Origin: Natronospira elongata
GTDB lineage: Bacteria; Pseudomonadota; Gammaproteobacteria; Natronospirales; Natronospiraceae
DNA: 64,000 nucleotides
Reading direction: 5' to 3'
NCBI RefSeq assembly: GCF_034931365.1
Contig: NZ_JAYGII010000006.1
Span: 1-64,000, forward strand
The notes beneath the pieces are model-generated. The model did no database searches, had not been told where the DNA came from, and was given only the letters and a program-made list of their open reading frames with translations. The position numbers were made by a program, and so were the translations under genes. Shown one piece after another: positions 37,605-47,365 of the stretch. The first letter of the stretch is position 1. Each line of letters starts with the position of its first letter.

Positions 37605-38126
37605 TCAGCCTTCGATGGCAAACGGTTGCAGGGTCGACCGGAACTGTCCTGGCGAGAGATCGTCAATGCCGTCTTCTTCCTCGACCGACAGCCAGCCCTG
37701 GATCTCATACTGGCCGACCGGCAAGGGCTGGCCATCGTCATCCAGAAGGCCCTCCCACTCCATGTCGAAGCGGCGCGTTTCCAAGGGCTCGAATTCTACT
37801 TCTCTTACAGCCTGATCAAAGCCATGGCGGGTAGACCAGACCCTGACGGCCTCCTCGGCGTCGTCGAGGACCACGAAATCCCGGGTCCTGGCGTCGGATG
37901 ATGTCAGGCTCTGTGCTTCGGTGCTTCGGTTCCTCACCGTCAATACCACTACCGCATCCTGACCTATCGGCAGGCTGTCCACGCGCTCGCCCGCCGTGTT
38001 TTCGACATGGACTTCGGTAACGAAGCGCGGTCCTTCCGAACCGGCATCATTGTCGTCATCATCGCAGCCGCCCAGGCCAAGGGCGAGCAAGCTGATGAGG
38101 AGTATCAGTGAGCGGGGATACTGCAT
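37605..38126 (-). CDS. BsuPI-like (intracellular proteinase inhibitor domain) lipoprotein
   Basis: 173 residues. Lipoprotein signal LILLISLLALGLGGC followed by an acidic DDDDND stretch. The rest fits the BsuPI fold: VVVLTVRNRSTEAQSLTSSDARTRDF, VRVWSTRHGFDQAVREVEF, then PLPVGQYEIQGWLSVEE. BsuPI domains were first described as inhibitors of a Bacillus protease; in Gram-negatives the role is unclear. Lying tail-to-tail with an M14 peptidase, it might protect the cell's own proteins, but this is speculation. Confidence 0.75.
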   Translation of the reverse strand: MQYPRSLILLISLLALGLGGCDDDDNDAGSEGPRFVTEVHVENTAGERVDSLPIGQDAVVVLTVRNRSTEAQSLTSSDARTRDFVVLDDAEEAVRVWSTRHGFDQAVREVEFEPLETRRFDMEWEGLLDDDGQPLPVGQYEIQGWLSVEEEDGIDDLSPGQFRSTLQPFAIEG

Positions 38127-38150
38127 GCCAAACCTCCGTGAAAGTCGGCG

Positions 38151-40709
38151 TCAGTTGGGAGCGTGTCCAGTATAGACCACCGCGCCCGGACCCGGTTCAT
38201 CACCCTCCATCGCTGTCGCCGGTGCCGGTCGGCTGAACAGGAAGCCCTGGCCCATGGGGCAGTGATTCTCTCTTAGAAACGCTGCCTGGCTCTCCCTTTC
38301 GATGCCTTCGGCAACCACGTCGAGCTGGAGTTTGGCCGCCATATCCAGGATGCTGCGGAGAATCTCCCTCTCCGGTGCCGACTGGTCCAGCCTGGCCACG
38401 AAACTGCGATCGATCTTGATCACGTCGATGGGCAGTTCGCGGATGTAGCTGAGCGAGGAATAGCCCACACCGAAATCGTCCACGCTGATGCCGATGCCTC
38501 GTCGGGCCAGTCGTCCCAATTGAACCCGGGCCGCCGCCAGATTCTCCACAAGGACATTCTCGGTGACTTCCAGGTTCAGCCGATGGGGGGAGAGTTCCAG
38601 GCGGCGCAGCAATCGGACAAGCCACGGCTCGAATTCGGGATCACGGAGCTGCAGCGGTGAAAGGTTCAGTGCCAGTTGTACCCCACGGAAGCGACCCTTG
38701 CGTTCCCAGGCCGCCAGTTGCCGGCAGGCCTTTTCAATCACCTGTCGGCCGAGATCATCAATCAGGCCGAAGCTTTCAGCGACGCCGATGAACAAAGAGG
38801 GCGGCACATCTCCAAGGACCGGATCATGCCAGCGTGCCAGCACTTCCAGTTGTCGAATCTGGCCGCTATCGAGATCGATAATCGTTTGGTAATGGATGTC
38901 GAGGGCATCGTCTGCCAGGGCCTGAACCAATCGATTTCTCATTTCCCAGCGTTCCACCAGGCCCGGCCCATCAGTCCGTCCGTAGAGACTGAAACTCCGT
39001 TCTGCGGTGGCGCGCGCTTCAAACAGAGCCGCTTCCGCTTGTCGCAGAAGAGTGTTACCACTGTTTGCCGCCCCGGGGTAGAGGCTGCCGCCAATACTCA
39101 TCTCCAGGGCAATATCCTCGCCGCCAAGCTCAATGGGTTCGCGCAGCATCTCGCTCAGCTCGGCAGCGAGTGCGTCGACCAGGCTTTCCGCGGCGTTGTG
39201 CAGGGCGGGCAATGGCAACAGCAGGCTGAATTCGTCTGTTTCCGTCCGGGCCAGTACGCGCCCGCCGGTCTCCAGGGCCTGCAGTCGGCCAACGACGATT
39301 CGAAGCAGGTCATCGCTGGCCTCCTGGCCGCGGAAGTGGCGCAGGCGACGAAAACCCTCCAGCCGGATCATCAGCAGGCCCACGCCTCGCCCTTGCGCGT
39401 GGGCCACTCGTTCAGTGACCAGACGAAAAAAGCGCCGGCGACCCGGGAGGCCGGTGGTGGTGTCAAAGTCGGCGCGGTAGCGGGCAATCCGCTGATGGGT
39501 ATCGGCGAGCAGGGAGGCCCTGTCCCTTTGTTTCCGAAGCGTGGCGAATTCCCTTTGCACCGCCAGCCCCAGGCTCAGGCCCCCGGCAAGGATGCCCAGC
39601 TTCAACAAGTCGAAGCTTCCCAGGCCCACGGGTGGCAGCAACTCCAGACGCACCAGACCGTTAATGCAAAGAGCAAGCAGCAGGAAGACAAAGCCCAATA
39701 GCAGGGGGCCGGCATTCCGCCGGCGATTGAATACGCCTTCGGCGGTAACCACCAGGCCCACCGAGGCAAACAAGAGCGCCGCTGTGTCCGAGCTCCAGAG
39801 CGCCCAGTCCAGACGAATGCCGGCCAACATCATCAAGGCAATGCTGAAGGTGGCCCCGAGCCAGAGCAGGCGGTCCCGCCAGGCGGGGGCGTCCCGGTCA
39901 CGCAGAAAGCGGGCAAGGAAGAAGCTGCCTGCCAGGAAGCTCAATGCCAATAGAAAGTAGGGACCCCGCAGGTTCAGTTCCATGGCATTGAGTCCGAACC
40001 ATTGCTGGTGAAGGTTTTCACCAACGAAAAGCGCGGTACCAAAGGCCCCGATGTATACGGAGAAGTACAGCAGGCCCGACTGACGGATACTGCCCAGGAG
40101 CAGCAGTCCATAGATCACCAGCGTGGCCAGCGCGCCGTAGGCGGCTCCATTGAAGAGCATTTGCCGATTGTTGCCGCTGACCAGCGCATCGGCGGGGCCG
40201 ACCAGCAGGGGAATCGAGGCGCGAAAGGGAGAACGGGCGGAGATCAGAATGGCCCGGTCTGCATCCAGGTCGGGCGGTGCCACGCTGGCCATGTTCGGGG
40301 GCGCGTTCAGGATGCGGGTGGGGTCGGTGGGCTGGGTGTCGGCCACGGCCCGCATGCATTGCCTGTTCCAGTCTGACTCAGCCACTGGCCAGTGAATGCA
40401 GAATTCGCGATAGCCGGTAGCGGGGATCCGAATACCCCAGCTTTGGTTCCCGTTGAGCTTCTCCGGGTTCAGCTTGAGCCATACTCGCTGGCCGGCCAGG
40501 GCCTCATCCTGGTGGCCGCCAGTGAACGCCTGGCAGGCGGGTGCCTCGATGAGCTTTTCAGCCTTGATCCGCCCCCCATCTTCACTCCAGGACAGAAGCT
40601 GTTCGGGGGCAACAATATGCAGACCATCTTCGGGGAGGTGAAGTGGCGCCGCCGCCGGGCAGCTGCCACCGGCGGCCAAGGCCACCATCAGGGTGAGTGC
40701 TTCGATCAT
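38151..40709 (-). CDS. 7TM-DISM sensor with degenerate GGDEF and intact EAL domain
   Basis: 852 residues. Signal peptide, an extracytoplasmic DISM-type ligand domain (to about residue 180), seven membrane helices (about 185-390), GGDEF domain (about 415-575), EAL domain (about 590-835). The GGDEF signature reads RTETDEF, losing the glycines needed for cyclase activity. The EAL domain keeps EVLARW, NLSPLQL, EVTENV, DDFGVGYSSL, KIDRSF and AEGIE, so it should be a c-di-GMP phosphodiesterase, with the GGDEF part perhaps a GTP sensor. Single gene, divergent from uvrD. Confidence 0.88.
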   Translation of the reverse strand: MIEALTLMVALAAGGSCPAAAPLHLPEDGLHIVAPEQLLSWSEDGGRIKAEKLIEAPACQAFTGGHQDEALAGQRVWLKLNPEKLNGNQSWGIRIPATGYREFCIHWPVAESDWNRQCMRAVADTQPTDPTRILNAPPNMASVAPPDLDADRAILISARSPFRASIPLLVGPADALVSGNNRQMLFNGAAYGALATLVIYGLLLLGSIRQSGLLYFSVYIGAFGTALFVGENLHQQWFGLNAMELNLRGPYFLLALSFLAGSFFLARFLRDRDAPAWRDRLLWLGATFSIALMMLAGIRLDWALWSSDTAALLFASVGLVVTAEGVFNRRRNAGPLLLGFVFLLLALCINGLVRLELLPPVGLGSFDLLKLGILAGGLSLGLAVQREFATLRKQRDRASLLADTHQRIARYRADFDTTTGLPGRRRFFRLVTERVAHAQGRGVGLLMIRLEGFRRLRHFRGQEASDDLLRIVVGRLQALETGGRVLARTETDEFSLLLPLPALHNAAESLVDALAAELSEMLREPIELGGEDIALEMSIGGSLYPGAANSGNTLLRQAEAALFEARATAERSFSLYGRTDGPGLVERWEMRNRLVQALADDALDIHYQTIIDLDSGQIRQLEVLARWHDPVLGDVPPSLFIGVAESFGLIDDLGRQVIEKACRQLAAWERKGRFRGVQLALNLSPLQLRDPEFEPWLVRLLRRLELSPHRLNLEVTENVLVENLAAARVQLGRLARRGIGISVDDFGVGYSSLSYIRELPIDVIKIDRSFVARLDQSAPEREILRSILDMAAKLQLDVVAEGIERESQAAFLRENHCPMGQGFLFSRPAPATAMEGDEPGPGAVVYTGHAPN

Positions 40710-40863
40710 GCGAGTTCCAGCGTTCCTTCGTCGGCCCCCTCAACACCCCTGTGGGTTCCCCAACCCAAGTTCGCAGCCGAGCATACTCTCAATTCGAGCA
40801 GCGCAGGGCAAGGATATTGCGACGGAAGGCCCACCAAGGTCGAGGACTGTTAGAATATCCACC

Positions 40864-43029
40864 ATGGATGATGTCACCGCAATTCTCGATCCTCTCAATG
40901 ATGCCCAGCGCCAGGCCGTTACCGCCCCGGCCGGCCCTGTGCTGGTACTGGCCGGCGCCGGCAGTGGCAAGACCCGGGTGCTGGTCCATCGAATTGCCTG
41001 GTTGATGCAGGTCGAAGGGGTCTCGCCCCTGGGCGTCATGGCAGTGACCTTCACCAACAAGGCAGCCGCCGAAATGCGGGGGCGGATCGAATCCCTGCTG
41101 AGCGCGCCGGCGGGGACCATGTGGGTGGGTACCTTCCACGGTCTGGCCCATCGCCTGCTTCGTCTGCATTGGCGCGAAGCCGGTCTTCGTGAAGGCTTCC
41201 AGATACTCGATGCCGAAGATCAGCAGCGCATGATCCGTCGCCTGCTCCGGGCCCTGGAAATCGACGATGGTCGCTGGCCGCCGCGTCAGATCCAGTGGTT
41301 TATCAATGCCCGCAAGGATGAAGGTCTGCGTGCCCGTCATGTGGCCGACAATGGTGATCCGGTCCAGCGCCATTTCCTGCGTGTCTATCATGCCTATGAA
41401 GAGGCCTGTGAGCGCGCCGGTGTGGTTGATTTTGCTGAACTGCTGCTCCGCGCCCACGAACTGCTGCGGGACAATGCCGATATCCTGCGCCACTATCAGC
41501 AGCGATTCCGGCATGTGCTCGTGGATGAGTTTCAGGACACCAATGCCATCCAGTATGCCTGGGTGCGCCTGATTACCGGTAAGACCGGCCATCCCTTCAT
41601 TGTCGGCGATGATGATCAGTCCATCTACGGTTGGCGTGGCGCCAAGATCGAGAACCTGCAGCGCTTTCGCGAGGATTTCCCCGATCCCCTGGTGGTGAGA
41701 CTGGAGCAGAATTACCGCTCCACCGGCCTCATTCTGCGGGCGGCCAATGCCCTGATTACCCACAACCCCGACCGTCTGGGAAAGAACCTCTGGACCGAGG
41801 GCGAGGAGGGCGAGCCGGTCACTCTCTATGCCGCCTACAATGAGCGCGATGAAGCCCAATACGTGGTGGAGTCACTGAGGCAGTATCTGCGTGATGGTGG
41901 CGCCCGCTCCGATATTGCCATTCTCTACCGTTCCAATGCCCAGTCTCGGGTATTCGAAGAACTGCTCATGGCGGAGAGCATCCCCTATCGGGTCTACGGC
42001 GGCCTGCGCTTTTTCGAACGCCAGGAGATCAAGGACGCCCTCGCCTATCTGCGCCTGATTGCCAATCGCGACGACGATCCTTCCTTTGAGCGTGTTGCCA
42101 ATGTCCCCACCCGGGGCGTGGGTCAGCGCACCATGGAGCAACTGCGCAGTCATGCCCGGGCAATGGGCGGCAGTCTGTGGGCGGCCGCCCATGATCTGGT
42201 CAGTAGTGGTCGCATCTCCTCAAGGGCCGGGTCAGCCCTGCAGCGCTTTGCCCAACTGGTGGATGGCATGGCGGCCGATACGGCCGATCTGGACCTCCAT
42301 GAACAGGTGGACCATGTAATCCAGGCCTCCGGTCTCTATGGGCATTACGGCAAGGAAAAGGGCGAGAAGGCCGATGCCCGGCTGGAGAACCTGGATGAGC
42401 TGGTCACCGCCGCCCAGGGCTATGAGCCCGATCCGCTGGAAGAAACCCTGCCACCACTGGCCGCCTTTCTCTCCCACGCGGCGCTGGAGTCCGGCGAGGG
42501 CCAGTCGGAGGCCTGGGAGGACTGCGTTCAGTTGATGACCCTGCATTCTGCCAAGGGCCTGGAGTTCCCCCTGGTGTTCCTGACGGGTATGGAGGATGGC
42601 CTCTTCCCTCACCAGCGCTCCATTCAGGATCCGGACGGCATCCAGGAAGAGCGGCGGCTCTGCTATGTGGGCATGACCCGGGCGATGAAGCACCTCTATC
42701 TCAGCTATGCTGAGCGACGACGTCTGCATGGTAGTGAGAATTACGGTGTGCCTTCCCGCTTCCTGGCCGAGATCCCGGCTGAATGCCTGCACGAAGTTCG
42801 GCCTCGGGTGCAGGTCAGCCGTCCCGCCGTGGCCGGCAGTGGCCTGATGGATGCCGGCCGCCCGGCCGATGGCATCACCCTGGGATCCCGCGTCCGTCAT
42901 GCCGCCTTTGGCGAAGGCGTGGTGCTCAACCGGGAGGGCGACGGCCCCCAGGCCCGAATCCAGGTCAACTTCGAGGGCGTGGGCGCGAAATGGCTGGTAC
43001 TGGCCTACGCAAATCTTGAACCGGTGTGA
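40864..43029 (+). CDS. uvrD: DNA helicase II (UvrD)
   Basis: 721 residues, essentially the E. coli UvrD length. Starts MDDVTAILDPLNDAQRQAV; Walker A LAGAGSGKTRVL, motif II DEFQDTNAIQY, motif III GDDDQSIYGWRGA, motif IV QNYRST, motif V LHSAKGLEFPLVFLTGMEDG and motif VI EERRLCYVGMTRA. It unwinds 3'-5' in nucleotide excision and mismatch repair. The weak ribosome site (GAGGAC) and the family start fix ATG 40864; the frame is open further upstream without homology. A 154-base divergent region separates it from the GGDEF/EAL gene. Confidence 0.95.
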   Translation: MDDVTAILDPLNDAQRQAVTAPAGPVLVLAGAGSGKTRVLVHRIAWLMQVEGVSPLGVMAVTFTNKAAAEMRGRIESLLSAPAGTMWVGTFHGLAHRLLRLHWREAGLREGFQILDAEDQQRMIRRLLRALEIDDGRWPPRQIQWFINARKDEGLRARHVADNGDPVQRHFLRVYHAYEEACERAGVVDFAELLLRAHELLRDNADILRHYQQRFRHVLVDEFQDTNAIQYAWVRLITGKTGHPFIVGDDDQSIYGWRGAKIENLQRFREDFPDPLVVRLEQNYRSTGLILRAANALITHNPDRLGKNLWTEGEEGEPVTLYAAYNERDEAQYVVESLRQYLRDGGARSDIAILYRSNAQSRVFEELLMAESIPYRVYGGLRFFERQEIKDALAYLRLIANRDDDPSFERVANVPTRGVGQRTMEQLRSHARAMGGSLWAAAHDLVSSGRISSRAGSALQRFAQLVDGMAADTADLDLHEQVDHVIQASGLYGHYGKEKGEKADARLENLDELVTAAQGYEPDPLEETLPPLAAFLSHAALESGEGQSEAWEDCVQLMTLHSAKGLEFPLVFLTGMEDGLFPHQRSIQDPDGIQEERRLCYVGMTRAMKHLYLSYAERRRLHGSENYGVPSRFLAEIPAECLHEVRPRVQVSRPAVAGSGLMDAGRPADGITLGSRVRHAAFGEGVVLNREGDGPQARIQVNFEGVGAKWLVLAYANLEPV

Positions 43030-43089
43030 GGAGTTCTGAGTTCTGAGTGTGGGAAGGCACTGCCCTCTCAGCACTCAGCACTCAGCACT
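43030..43089. repeat. Short tandem/inverted repeats between uvrD and trkA
   Basis: GAGTTCT occurs twice right after the uvrD stop, and CAGCACT three times in tandem (43069-43089). The two blocks are near-complementary (TGAGT...ACTCA), so the transcript could fold into an imperfect hairpin, possibly a terminator or processing site before trkA. Confidence 0.6.
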
Positions 43090-43132
43090 TCGATCTTGCA
43101 CCCTTCCCGCCCTAGGCGTAATCTGCGAGCGC

Positions 43133-44509
43133 ATGAAGATACTTATTCTTGGGGCCGGCCAGGTGGGATCCACCGTGGCGCAGCATCTGGCGAGAGAAGA
43201 GGCCAACGATGTGACCGTCGTTGACCTGGACAGTGAACGCCTGCAGGAATTACAGGATCGCCTCGATATTCGCACGATTCGCGGTTTCGGCTCCTTTCCC
43301 GACGTTCTCAAGCGTGCCGGCGCCGATGATGCCGAGATGATTGTCGCGGTCACTGACAGCGACGAGACCAATATGGTCGCCTGTCAGGTGGCCTATACCC
43401 TCTACCATACCCCCACCAAGATCGCCCGCATTCGTTCCACCGAATATGTGCAGGCCGAGGGGCTGTTCGTGCAGGAAGCCATGCCGGTGGATGTTGTCAT
43501 CAGCCCGGAGAAGCTGGTGATGGACTATATCCGCCGATTGATCCAGTACCCCGGTTCCCTGCAGGTGCTGGACTTTGCCGAGGGCCGGGTCCGTCTGGTG
43601 GCTGTCAGGGCTTATTACGGAGGGCCACTGGTGGGCAGCGAATTGCGTACCATCCGGGAGCACTTGCCGGATCTGGATACCCGGGTAGCAGCCATCTATC
43701 GCCAGGGGGATGCCATCATCCCCGAGGGTGACACCGTGATCGAGGCCGACGATGAGGTCTTCTTCATCGCCGCCCGGGAAGACATTCGCCAGGTCATTTC
43801 CGAACTCCGCAAGCTCGATAAACCCGCCCGCCGGGTCATCATTGCCGGTGGTGGCAACATCGGCATGCGTTTGGCAGCCGCGCTTGAAGAGACCCACAAC
43901 GTCAAATTGATCGAGCGGGACAAGGACCGGGCCCGAAAGCTGTCCGAGCAGCTCGACAAGACCATCGTTCTTCATGGCGATGCGGCTGACGAGGAGCTGC
44001 TCAGGGACGAGAACATTGAGGCCACGGATGTCTTCTGCGGCGTGACCAATGCCGAGGAGGCCAATATTCTGTCTTCCATGCTCGCCAAGCATCTGGGCGC
44101 CCGCAAGACCATGGCCCTGATCAATCGGCCTTCCTATGTGGACCTGGTTCAGAGCGGCGCCATCGATATCGCCATCTCACCCCAGCAGGTCACCATCGGT
44201 TCCCTGCTGGCCCACATCCGCCGGGGTGATGTGGTCGCCGTGCATTCCCTTCGCCGAGGCGCGGCCGAGGCGATTGAGGCAGTAGCTCACGGGGATGAAA
44301 ATACTTCCAGTGTCGTGGGCAAGGCGATCGAGGATATTCCTCTGCCCCCCGGCACCACCATTGGTGCCATTGTCAGGGATGATGAGGTGCTCATGGGTCA
44401 TCGCGACACCGTGATCGAGGCCGAGGATCATGTGATCCTCTTTCTCGTCGACCGCAAGTATGTGGCCGATGTGGAGCGCCTGTTTCAGGTGGATGTAACC
44501 TTCATATGA
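43133..44509 (+). CDS. trkA: Trk potassium uptake regulatory subunit TrkA
   Basis: 458 residues, exactly the E. coli length. Two RCK repeats, each with a Rossmann NAD site: MKILILGAGQVGSTVAQHLA at the start and VIIAGGGNIGMRLAAALEE near residue 235, each followed by a TrkA-C domain (ELRTIREHLPDLDTRVAAIYR; PPGTTIGAIVRDDEVLM). TrkA binds NAD(H) at the inner face and gates the TrkH channel. trkH follows after 34 bases. Potassium uptake of this type is central to osmoadaptation. Confidence 0.96.
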   Translation: MKILILGAGQVGSTVAQHLAREEANDVTVVDLDSERLQELQDRLDIRTIRGFGSFPDVLKRAGADDAEMIVAVTDSDETNMVACQVAYTLYHTPTKIARIRSTEYVQAEGLFVQEAMPVDVVISPEKLVMDYIRRLIQYPGSLQVLDFAEGRVRLVAVRAYYGGPLVGSELRTIREHLPDLDTRVAAIYRQGDAIIPEGDTVIEADDEVFFIAAREDIRQVISELRKLDKPARRVIIAGGGNIGMRLAAALEETHNVKLIERDKDRARKLSEQLDKTIVLHGDAADEELLRDENIEATDVFCGVTNAEEANILSSMLAKHLGARKTMALINRPSYVDLVQSGAIDIAISPQQVTIGSLLAHIRRGDVVAVHSLRRGAAEAIEAVAHGDENTSSVVGKAIEDIPLPPGTTIGAIVRDDEVLMGHRDTVIEAEDHVILFLVDRKYVADVERLFQVDVTFI

Positions 44510-44543
44510 TGGGGCGGGGCATCCCAGGGGAGGAGGGCGCCTG

Positions 44544-45995
44544 ATGCATGTCAAGGTGATCCAGCGCATTCTCGGCTTGCTGCTGATGGCCTTCAGCCTC
44601 TCCATGCTGCCCCCCATCGGGGTCTCCTGGTGGTATCAGGACGGCGCCGCCTTCGCCTTCATTGTCGGTTTCCTGATCGTCGCCGGGACCGGCCTGCTGA
44701 TGTGGTTTCCGGCGCGGCGGGAATTCCGGGACATGCGCACCCGCGACGGCTTTGTGGTCGTGGCCAGCTTCTGGCTGGTGCTCGGCCTGGCCGGCGCGGT
44801 CCCCTTGCTGCTGTCGGAAAACCCGGAAATCAGTTTTACCGATGCCGCTTTTGAGGCGGTCTCCGGTCTGACCACCACCGGTTCCACCATTCTTGTGGGC
44901 CTGGATCATCTGCCTGAATCGATTCTCTACTATCGTCAGCAGCTCCAATGGTTGGGTGGCATGGGCATCATCGTGCTCGCCATTGCCGTCCTGCCCATGC
45001 TGGGCGTGGGGGGGATGCAGCTCTTTCGTGCCGAGATTTCCGGACCCATGAAGGAGGCTCGCCTCACGCCCCGGATTGCCGAGACCGCCAAGGGCTTGTG
45101 GTACATCTATCTGGGCCTGACTGCTGCCTGTGCCCTGGCCTATTGGCTGGCCGGGATGACGCCATTCGATGCCATTGGGCATGCCTATTCCACGGTCGCC
45201 ATTGGGGGATTCTCGACCTACGATGCCAGCATCGGGCATTTCAACAGCCACGCCATCGAACTCATCGCAGTGGCTTTCATGCTCTTGGCCGGGGTCAACT
45301 TCGCCCTTCATTTCCTTGCTGTCCGGCGGCGGATCGTGGGGCACTACTTCCAGGACCCCGAATTCCGCACCTATCTAGTCATTCAGGCTCTGGTGGTCAG
45401 TCTGGTCGTGGGCTATCTGCTGCTGGCCCAGGTCTATGAATCCGGTCTGGATGCCCTGATCAAGGGCAGCTTTCAGGCCGTTTCCATCGCCACGACCACA
45501 GGATTCACCTCCGCTGAATACGTCGCCTGGCCGGGATTCCTGCCCGTTTTGCTGATATTCAGTAGTTTTGTCGGCGCCTGCGCCGCGTCCACCGGCGGCG
45601 GGATCAAGGTGATCCGTATTCGCTTGCTGGTAAACCAGGGCGCGCGGGAGATTACCCGGCTAATCCACCCCAATGCGGAGATTCCGGCGAAGCTGGGGCG
45701 CCGGATCCTTCCTCAGCGGGTCCTGGATTCAGTGTGGGCGTTCTTCTCAGTCTATGTGGCCCTTTTCGTGGTCATGATGTTGATCCTCATGGCCACGGGC
45801 CTGGATCAGGTGACCGCGTTCTCGGCGGTGGCCGCGGCCCTCAATAACCTGGGGCCGGGCTTGGGCGATGTGGCGGCCAATTTCACCATCCTGGATGACC
45901 TGTCCAAATGGGTGCTCATCGTGGCCATGCTGATGGGGCGGCTGGAGATCTTTACCGTCCTGGTATTGCTGACACCGGCTTTCTGGCAGCGCTGA
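44544..45995 (+). CDS. trkH: Trk potassium uptake channel subunit TrkH
   Basis: 483 residues, the E. coli length. Begins MHVKVIQRILGLLLMAFSLS; contains the selectivity-filter regions of the four M1-P-M2 repeats (EAVSGLTTTGSTI, YSTVAIGGFSTYD, QAVSIATTTGFTS, AALNNLGPGLGD) and ASTGGGIKVIR. Forms the potassium channel in the inner membrane with TrkA. GGAGGAGGG lies upstream. The next gene is on the opposite strand, 37 bases away. Confidence 0.96.
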   Translation: MHVKVIQRILGLLLMAFSLSMLPPIGVSWWYQDGAAFAFIVGFLIVAGTGLLMWFPARREFRDMRTRDGFVVVASFWLVLGLAGAVPLLLSENPEISFTDAAFEAVSGLTTTGSTILVGLDHLPESILYYRQQLQWLGGMGIIVLAIAVLPMLGVGGMQLFRAEISGPMKEARLTPRIAETAKGLWYIYLGLTAACALAYWLAGMTPFDAIGHAYSTVAIGGFSTYDASIGHFNSHAIELIAVAFMLLAGVNFALHFLAVRRRIVGHYFQDPEFRTYLVIQALVVSLVVGYLLLAQVYESGLDALIKGSFQAVSIATTTGFTSAEYVAWPGFLPVLLIFSSFVGACAASTGGGIKVIRIRLLVNQGAREITRLIHPNAEIPAKLGRRILPQRVLDSVWAFFSVYVALFVVMMLILMATGLDQVTAFSAVAAALNNLGPGLGDVAANFTILDDLSKWVLIVAMLMGRLEIFTVLVLLTPAFWQR

Positions 45996-46032
45996 TCGGC
46001 ATTGAGCTTCGAGGGGACGCGCTCAAGCAAAA

Positions 46033-46287
46033 CTATTGCTGATCCCATTGCTCATCCACATCCGCGGAAAAGTCGGTCTCCAGGATCTCCCGCGCTTCCT
46101 CCAGCCGATCCTCGGGGACTTGAAGGCGGACATCATTGCTGCGTGGATTGAAGAAACCGGTGAGAGGGCCCAGACCAACGCCAGCCAGAATCACCGGAAT
46201 GCCTTCCGCTTCCAGCCTGCCTTTTCCCACTTCAGCCTGGAGGCTGTTGCGATATTGCTTCACGGTTTTGTATTTCATTGCCGCCAT
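46033..46287 (-). CDS. DUF2007-type putative signal-transducing protein
   Basis: 84 residues: YKTVKQYRNSLQAEVGKGRLEAEGIPVILAG and VRLQVPEDRLEEAREILE match the small DUF2007 alpha/beta fold found in many proteobacteria, of unknown role. Start uncertain: AAGGAG is two bases before ATG 46287 and eleven before ATG 46278. It follows the LOG-family gene by 11 bases and is probably in the same operon. Confidence 0.75.
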   Translation of the reverse strand: MAAMKYKTVKQYRNSLQAEVGKGRLEAEGIPVILAGVGLGPLTGFFNPRSNDVRLQVPEDRLEEAREILETDFSADVDEQWDQQ

Positions 46288-46298
46288 TGCTCCTTAGA

Positions 46299-47033
46299 TC
46301 AAAGGTCCAGCATCAAATCCGCTTCCGCATCGGACGGCTGGAAGGAGCGGGTACTGTAATGGTCAAAAATCACATCCAATACTTCCTCGGGCTTGTCCAC
46401 CACGTGGAAGAGTTCCATGTCCTCGGGAGAAATCATTCCCTGGCCGACAAGATGGGACTGGAACCAATCCACAAGACCCGCCCAGAAACTCTGCCCCACC
46501 AGGACAATGGGAATTCGGCGTGTCTTGCCGGTCTGGACCAGGGTCAGGATCTCTGCCATTTCGTCCAGAGTGCCGAAACCGCCGGGGAGCACTACGTAGG
46601 CGGAGGCGTACTTGACGAACATGACCTTGCGGGTGAAGAAATGCCGAAAATGCAGCTCAATGTCCTGATGGGCATTGGCCACCTGTTCGTGGGGCAGTTC
46701 GATATTGAGACCGATGGAGGGCGATTTCCCCGCCTCAGCACCCCGGTTGGCCGCTTCCATGATCCCGGGGCCGCCACCTGTGACCACGGAAAAGCCGGCA
46801 TCGGAGAGCTGCTGGGAGATGTCCACCGCGAGTTTGTAGTAAGGCTCCTCCGATGGCGTGCGGGCCGACCCGAAAATACTGACCGATGGCCGGATTCGCG
46901 ATAGCTTCTCGAAGCCTTCCACGAACTCGGCCATGATCTGAAAGATCTTCCATGATTCCCGAGTCAGACTGCTGTCGTTGCGCTGCCGGGCCTGCTGTCT
47001 TTCGGTCAGTTCCCGGAAATTGTCGTCATTCAT
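46299..47033 (-). CDS. LOG-family (TIGR00730) nucleoside 5'-monophosphate phosphoribohydrolase
   Basis: 244 residues. Rossmann-like fold with SIFGSARTPSEEPYY, VVTGGGPGIMEAANRGA and VVLPGGFGTLDEMAEILT, the PGGxGTxxE active-site motif of LOG proteins, which release the base from (cytokinin) nucleotides. In bacteria the likely role is nucleotide salvage or detoxification. It overlaps the TPR gene by four bases at its start (ATGA). Confidence 0.88.
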   Translation of the reverse strand: MNDDNFRELTERQQARQRNDSSLTRESWKIFQIMAEFVEGFEKLSRIRPSVSIFGSARTPSEEPYYKLAVDISQQLSDAGFSVVTGGGPGIMEAANRGAEAGKSPSIGLNIELPHEQVANAHQDIELHFRHFFTRKVMFVKYASAYVVLPGGFGTLDEMAEILTLVQTGKTRRIPIVLVGQSFWAGLVDWFQSHLVGQGMISPEDMELFHVVDKPEEVLDVIFDHYSTRSFQPSDAEADLMLDL

Positions 47034-47365
47034 GATTTGTCTCGATCCCGTTCACTCAGTTGCTTTCTGGCCCGCTTGAGAAAGACCTGCATTTCCCGCG
47101 CAGCCTGTTTGTCTCCGCGCGCCTCGGCCACGGGGATGCCCTGTTCCAGGGCCTCCACGGCCGCCTCCAGTCGTTCCAGGCGCAACAGGGTCCGGCCGTA
47201 AGCCCGCCAGGCAGCAGAATACTGTGCGTCCAGCTCCAGGGCGGCCTGGTAATGCTGGGCCGCTTCCGGCAGCGCATCCCGGCGCAGATACTCATTGCCG
47301 AGACTGAAGCGCAGCATGGCGCTGTCCTGGCCCCTTTCCAGCATCTTGAGCAGATTCTCCAGCAT
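47030..47365 (-). CDS. TPR-repeat protein
   Basis: 111 residues from ATG 47365. Three TPR-like helix pairs: LRFSLGNEYLRRDALPEAAQ, HYQAALELDAQYSAAWRAYG and RTLLRLERLEAAVEALEQGI; the C terminus is basic (FLKRARKQLSERDRDKS). It probably mediates protein contact; no signal peptide. It overlaps the LOG-family gene by four bases and so is translationally coupled. The frame extends upstream to 47428 without homology. Confidence 0.75.
   Translation of the reverse strand: MLENLLKMLERGQDSAMLRFSLGNEYLRRDALPEAAQHYQAALELDAQYSAAWRAYGRTLLRLERLEAAVEALEQGIPVAEARGDKQAAREMQVFLKRARKQLSERDRDKS

Noticed and set aside
43030..43089. Possible CRISPR-like or microsatellite array
   Set aside because: Units are only seven bases, two to three copies, with no spacers or cas genes.
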